Shown one piece after another: positions 60,967-64,000 of a DNA stretch of 64,000 nt. The notes beneath the pieces are model-generated. The model was not told the origin of the DNA and made no database searches. It was given only the letters and a program-made list of their open reading frames with translations. The position numbers were made by a program, and so were the translations under genes. Within the stretch, counting starts at the first letter, position 1. Each line of letters starts with the position of its first letter. The DNA is from Ilumatobacter coccineus YM16-304 (GTDB taxonomy: Bacteria > Actinomycetota > Acidimicrobiia > Acidimicrobiales > Ilumatobacteraceae). The stretch lies in the NCBI RefSeq assembly GCF_000348785.1, contig NC_020520.1:496001-560000 (forward strand), written 5' to 3'.

Positions 60967-60971
60967 CGGCG

Positions 60972-61604
60972 TCAGGCGGTCGGCGCGCCGGTCGCCGGTG
61001 GCGTTGCCAACACGGCGCGGGTGACGAAGTCGGCGATCGCGTCGGGCGACCATCCGAGGCGTTGGAGGTCGAGTACCTCGCGCGGATCGCTGGTGACGTT
61101 CCACATGAACAGCATCATCGTGGTGTCGCCGTCGAGTTGTTCGAGCAGCGGTTCGATCTGCGCACACGCGTACTCGATGACCGGGTCGTGCTCGTCGCGT
61201 CGTTGCAGGAACCCGATCGGGGAGCGCAGATGGACGGCGAGTTCGCCGTGTTCGACGCAGGCATCGACCCACGCGCGGTTCCAGCGGGCGAACGATTCGA
61301 CCGGGTCGTCGGTGGTGCCACCCGATTCGGTGAAGCGTTCGACGGCGCGGATCGGCAACTGCAGCACGAACGCCTGGATCGCGTCGTCGTGGCTGGCGAA
61401 GTGTCGGTACGCGGTGGCGGTCGAGACGTCGGCCATCGCGGCGATGTCGGCGAGGCGCTCGGGTGGCGCGCCGTGCGTGGCGACCCACGCCTGCACGGCA
61501 TCGATGAGCCGCTGATGGGTCTCGCGCGTGTCGGCGCGCGTCGAGGTGGCCCGACCGGCGAGTCCGGTGAGATCGGTGGGTGCATCGCTCGACACGGCGG
61601 TCAC
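60972..61604 (-). CDS. TetR-family regulator
   Basis: Protein of 210 residues. HTH: RLIDAVQAWVATHGAPPERL, then ADIAAMADVSTATAYRHFAS, typical of TetR. The ligand domain has a WNRAWVDACVEHGELAVHLR stretch. Two GTG codons (61604, 61595) are candidate starts. It diverges from the PrnB-like/kynureninase pair and a strong palindrome lies between them, so it most likely represses that operon and responds to one of its metabolites. Confidence 0.88.
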   Translation of the reverse strand: MTAVSSDAPTDLTGLAGRATSTRADTRETHQRLIDAVQAWVATHGAPPERLADIAAMADVSTATAYRHFASHDDAIQAFVLQLPIRAVERFTESGGTTDDPVESFARWNRAWVDACVEHGELAVHLRSPIGFLQRRDEHDPVIEYACAQIEPLLEQLDGDTTMMLFMWNVTSDPREVLDLQRLGWSPDAIADFVTRAVLATPPATGAPTA

Positions 61605-61621
61605 GATACAGTCGACATGAC

Positions 61622-61639
61622 GTGAGAATCTATTCTCAC
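61622..61639. promoter_or_regulatory. 18-bp TetR operator of the PrnB-like/kynureninase operon
   Basis: GTGAGAAT-ct-ATTCTCAC has perfect 8-bp arms and a 2-bp centre, placed midway in the 94-bp gap between the divergent tetR and the PrnB-like gene. Size and symmetry are typical for TetR-family repressors. Confidence 0.75.
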
Positions 61640-61698
61640 CTACAATCGACGTCGTCGGACAGCGACGGCCGACGCAACACGAGAGAGGCCACCGACAC

Positions 61699-62901
61699 AT
61701 GGCGAATCGACAACCACACTCGGCCACGACGCCGCGGGTCGCAGCGTTCGACGACTGGATCCGCAACCGGTTCATCGACCTCAACTCCGAACTCGAAGAT
61801 CTGTACGAAGCGCAGGAGAACCGGTCGCAGGTGGCGGGAGTCGGCGACGATCTCAAACAGGTGCTCGTCGACGAAGGTCGTGAGCTCATCGTCGACCTGC
61901 TCGAGGAAGGCAACACCGACGAAGGGTTCGATCGAGCGTTCGAACTGCTCGGCAACGTCGGCTACTACATGGCGGCATGTCGCCGGCACGACATCACCGA
62001 GCCGTCGCGTGAGCGCACCTCGCCGCTGGCGGAAGCGTCGGCGCTGGCGATGCACCTCGGTGCGTCGCTCGGCACCGTGCCGCGGTTCGTCAGCAGCCAC
62101 ATGGAGACCTACAACCGGTCGATCAACGGGCGCTACCGCACGTTCACCTGGCGGCCCGCCGAGAAGATCTTCCTCGACTACAACACCCGGTCGGCGCTCG
62201 CCTACATGCGTGCCGCCGACGCGCTCGGCCGGATCCATCCCATGGGGCTGTCGCATCCGGCGGCCAACGACCTCCTCGTCGATGCCCGCAACGCGCTCGA
62301 CGACGTGCTCCGGCTCAACACCGAACTCGCCGACCGGCTCGACGTCGACGAGTTCTTCTTCTGCGTGCGCCCGTACTACAAGCCGTACCGCGTCGGTTCG
62401 CAGGAGTACCGCGGGGCCAATGCCGGCGACTTCGCCGCGTTCAACCAGGTCGACATGTTGCTCGGCCTGTGCTTGCCGACCGAGGCGCAGTACACCCAGA
62501 TCGTCATCGAGAAGATCCCGTATCTGACCCCCGACGAGCAGCGACGGCTGCACGACTCGTTCCGCCACCCGAACCTGCTCGACAGTCTGCTCGAACAGCG
62601 CGAACACGCCGGTGAGGCCTGGTTCCGCGAGAACGCGCAGGCGTACCTCGAGGTGTGTGCGGCCCACGGCGCGGCCGCCGCGCACCACCACGACGAGTTG
62701 GTCGCGCGCTTCATCACGGCGCCGTCGACGGGGATCCCGCCCGAGTTCTTGGAGGGCATCACCGCGAGCGGGCCGCCGCTCGACGTGCTCCTGCGAGCGC
62801 TCGAAGGGCTGCGCGATCGCCGGCTCGCCGCCCCGCGCGACGACATTCCGACTCGGCACGACGATCTCGTCGAGCTCCGCTCGTTGATCGCCGCACCGTG
62901 A
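61699..62901 (+). CDS. PrnB-like protein of the tryptophan dioxygenase superfamily
   Basis: Protein of 400 residues that I assign to the PrnB family (formerly DUF1864), heme proteins structurally related to tryptophan and indoleamine 2,3-dioxygenases. Recognisable stretches are FDDWIRNRFIDLNSELEDLY, MHLGASLGTVPRFVSSHMET, YRTFTWRPAEKIFLDYNTRS and FFFCVRPYYKPYRVGSQEYR then FAAFNQVDMLLGLC. PrnB itself rearranges 7-chlorotryptophan in pyrrolnitrin synthesis, but no halogenase is present. The 4-bp overlap with a kynureninase-like gene suggests a tryptophan ring-opening or related oxidation. GAGAGG precedes the ATG. Confidence 0.72.
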   Translation: MANRQPHSATTPRVAAFDDWIRNRFIDLNSELEDLYEAQENRSQVAGVGDDLKQVLVDEGRELIVDLLEEGNTDEGFDRAFELLGNVGYYMAACRRHDITEPSRERTSPLAEASALAMHLGASLGTVPRFVSSHMETYNRSINGRYRTFTWRPAEKIFLDYNTRSALAYMRAADALGRIHPMGLSHPAANDLLVDARNALDDVLRLNTELADRLDVDEFFFCVRPYYKPYRVGSQEYRGANAGDFAAFNQVDMLLGLCLPTEAQYTQIVIEKIPYLTPDEQRRLHDSFRHPNLLDSLLEQREHAGEAWFRENAQAYLEVCAAHGAAAAHHHDELVARFITAPSTGIPPEFLEGITASGPPLDVLLRALEGLRDRRLAAPRDDIPTRHDDLVELRSLIAAP

Positions 62902-63995
62902 GCGCCGCCGACCTGTTCGCCTCGCCGCCGGGGACGTACCTGCTCAGCCACTCGGTCGGCCTGCCGCTCGCCGGAGCTCACGAGCAGCTCGGCACCGACT
63001 ACTTCGACACGTGGGCGACCGACCCGGAAGCCGCGTGGCCGACGTGGTTGCAGTTGATCGACGAGTTCAGAGGGTCGTTGGCCGGTCTGCTCGGTGGTGA
63101 CGCCGCGTCGTACTGTCCGCAGCAGAACGTGTCGAGCGGGTTCACGAAGATCCTGCAGGCGGTGCGCCCGGCCGGTCGGACCCCGGTCGTGTTGCTCACC
63201 GAAGAGGCATTCCCGTCGCTGGGTTTCGTGTGCGAGCACGCCGGCTACGAGGTGCGCTACATCCCGTCGAGCGTCGACGTGACTGACGTGTCGGCCTGGG
63301 CCGGTCACGTGGGTGACGACGTCGACGTCGTGCTGATCACCCAGGTGCATTCCAACACGGGCCAGCTCGTCCCGGTGGTCGACGTCGCCGCGCTGGCCCG
63401 CCAGAGCGGCGCGCTGTCGGTCGTCGACGTCGCTCAATCGGTCGGGGTGATCCCGATCGACGTCGTGGCCTGGAACGCCGACTTCCTCGTCGGCTCGTGC
63501 GTGAAGTGGCTCTGCGGCGGACCGGGTGCCGGGTGGATGTGGGTGGCGCCCGACGTGCTCGACCGGTGCGCACCCACCGACGTCGGGTGGTTCTCACACG
63601 CCGACCCGTTCGAGTTCGACATCCATCGGTTCCGCTACGCCGACGACGCCCTGCGGTTCTGGGGCGGCACGCCGAGCGTCCTGCCGTTTGCGGTCGCCCG
63701 CCGATCGATCGACGTGATCGCCGGCATCGGCGTCGACACGATTCGGTCGCACAACCTCGAGCTCACCGATCGGTTGATCGAACGCTGCGGGTCGATGGTC
63801 GTGAGCCCGCTCGACGCCGACCGCCGTAGCGGCACCGTCGTCGTCGACCCGGATACACCGATCGAGGACGCGCTCGCCGCGCTGCGCGCCAGCGGTGTCC
63901 GCGTCGACGCGCGGTCGACGGGCCTGCGCATTTCACCGCACGTCTACAACTCGGCCGACGACATCGAGCGTGCGGCGGCGATCCTCCGTCCCTGA
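62898..63995 (+). CDS. Kynureninase-like PLP enzyme
   Basis: Fold-type I PLP enzyme of 365 residues, class V aminotransferase superfamily, closest in motif to kynureninases. N-terminal YLLSHSVGLPLAGAHEQLG, then DTWATDPEAAWPTWLQLIDE, the PLP N1 Asp in SVVDVAQSVGVIPID, and the Schiff-base Lys in GSCVKWLCGGPGAGWMWV (residue 203). RFWGGTPSVLPFAVARRSID is also typical. Kynureninase cleaves kynurenine to anthranilate and alanine. Shorter than the roughly 410-residue classical form. GTG overlaps the upstream stop by 4 bp (GTGA). Cysteine-desulfurase-like activity cannot be excluded. Confidence 0.8.
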   Translation: MSAADLFASPPGTYLLSHSVGLPLAGAHEQLGTDYFDTWATDPEAAWPTWLQLIDEFRGSLAGLLGGDAASYCPQQNVSSGFTKILQAVRPAGRTPVVLLTEEAFPSLGFVCEHAGYEVRYIPSSVDVTDVSAWAGHVGDDVDVVLITQVHSNTGQLVPVVDVAALARQSGALSVVDVAQSVGVIPIDVVAWNADFLVGSCVKWLCGGPGAGWMWVAPDVLDRCAPTDVGWFSHADPFEFDIHRFRYADDALRFWGGTPSVLPFAVARRSIDVIAGIGVDTIRSHNLELTDRLIERCGSMVVSPLDADRRSGTVVVDPDTPIEDALAALRASGVRVDARSTGLRISPHVYNSADDIERAAAILRP

Positions 63996-64000
63996 GCGCC

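Noticed and set aside
61699-62901. Complete pyrrolnitrin-type pathway
   Set aside because: Only a PrnB-like gene is present; no tryptophan halogenase (PrnA), PrnC or PrnD was found, and the partner is kynureninase-like.

Overview
The window is GC-rich, densely coded DNA with actinobacterial traits: MEP isoprenoid genes (ispD-ispF), a conservon (sensor kinase, Roadblock, DUF742 and GTPase genes), a DUF3263/LytR_C pair, a CysO-type sulfur carrier, a HemQ-family protein, an EssC/EccC-like FHA-FtsK ATPase, and many GTG starts and 4-bp gene overlaps. The style of the secreted proteins (repeated RLLDTR-type domains, giant Ig/PKD-like proteins, ECF sigma factors paired with one-pass membrane proteins) suggests an Acidimicrobiia member such as an Ilumatobacter relative. 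That placement is inference; no 16S gene is present. The only RNA gene found is a tRNA-Thr. No CRISPR array, insertion sequence, prophage or rRNA was seen.

Layout. 1-4.0 kb: end of a cytochrome P450, a SoxR regulator diverging from a Rieske protein through a SoxR-type promoter, and a sigma-region-4-like HTH protein. 4.2-11.3 kb: EssC-like ATPase, then an ECF sigma factor and its membrane partner. 11.5-17.4 kb: Hsp20, an ArsI/CadI-like protein, an ABC exporter, a Crp/Fnr regulator, and ispD-ispF-rlmB. 17.4-21.2 kb: Tat-exported sortase-domain protein, tRNA-Thr, DUF1810 protein, a small unknown protein, an SDR. 21.3-32.2 kb: a secreted protein of about 3470 residues, coupled to a small membrane protein. 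32.4-40.5 kb: TetR, FAD dehydrogenase, SDR and phosphotransferase; a diguanylate cyclase; betaine-aldehyde dehydrogenase; a Spondin_N secreted protein. 40.7-45 kb: conservon cvnABCD with a consensus Crp-type site upstream. 45-54 kb: uridine kinase, DUF3263/LytR_C, glycerate kinase, CysO, a second ECF/membrane-partner pair, aquaporin, ATP-grasp, FdhD. 54-64 kb: HemQ-like protein, a lipoprotein solute-binding protein, a sigma-like/membrane/ectodomain fusion followed by glnD, and a TetR-controlled pair (PrnB-like plus kynureninase-like).

Themes. Three separate loci join sigma-factor-like proteins to membrane proteins with large extracytoplasmic domains; in one of them both parts are a single polypeptide. 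Several promoters lie so close to the start codon that the mRNA would be leaderless. At least four families of intergenic palindromes occur. Two of them (A and C) sit right behind stop codons of minus-strand genes, and the family A repeat includes the stop codon itself.

The observations most worth following are the sigma-like fusion next to glnD, the PrnB-like/kynureninase operon with its 18-bp operator, the palindromic repeat families, the HemQ-like protein with Phe at the expected catalytic Tyr, the IspF with a changed CDP-binding loop, the Tat-exported sortase fusion and the giant secreted protein.
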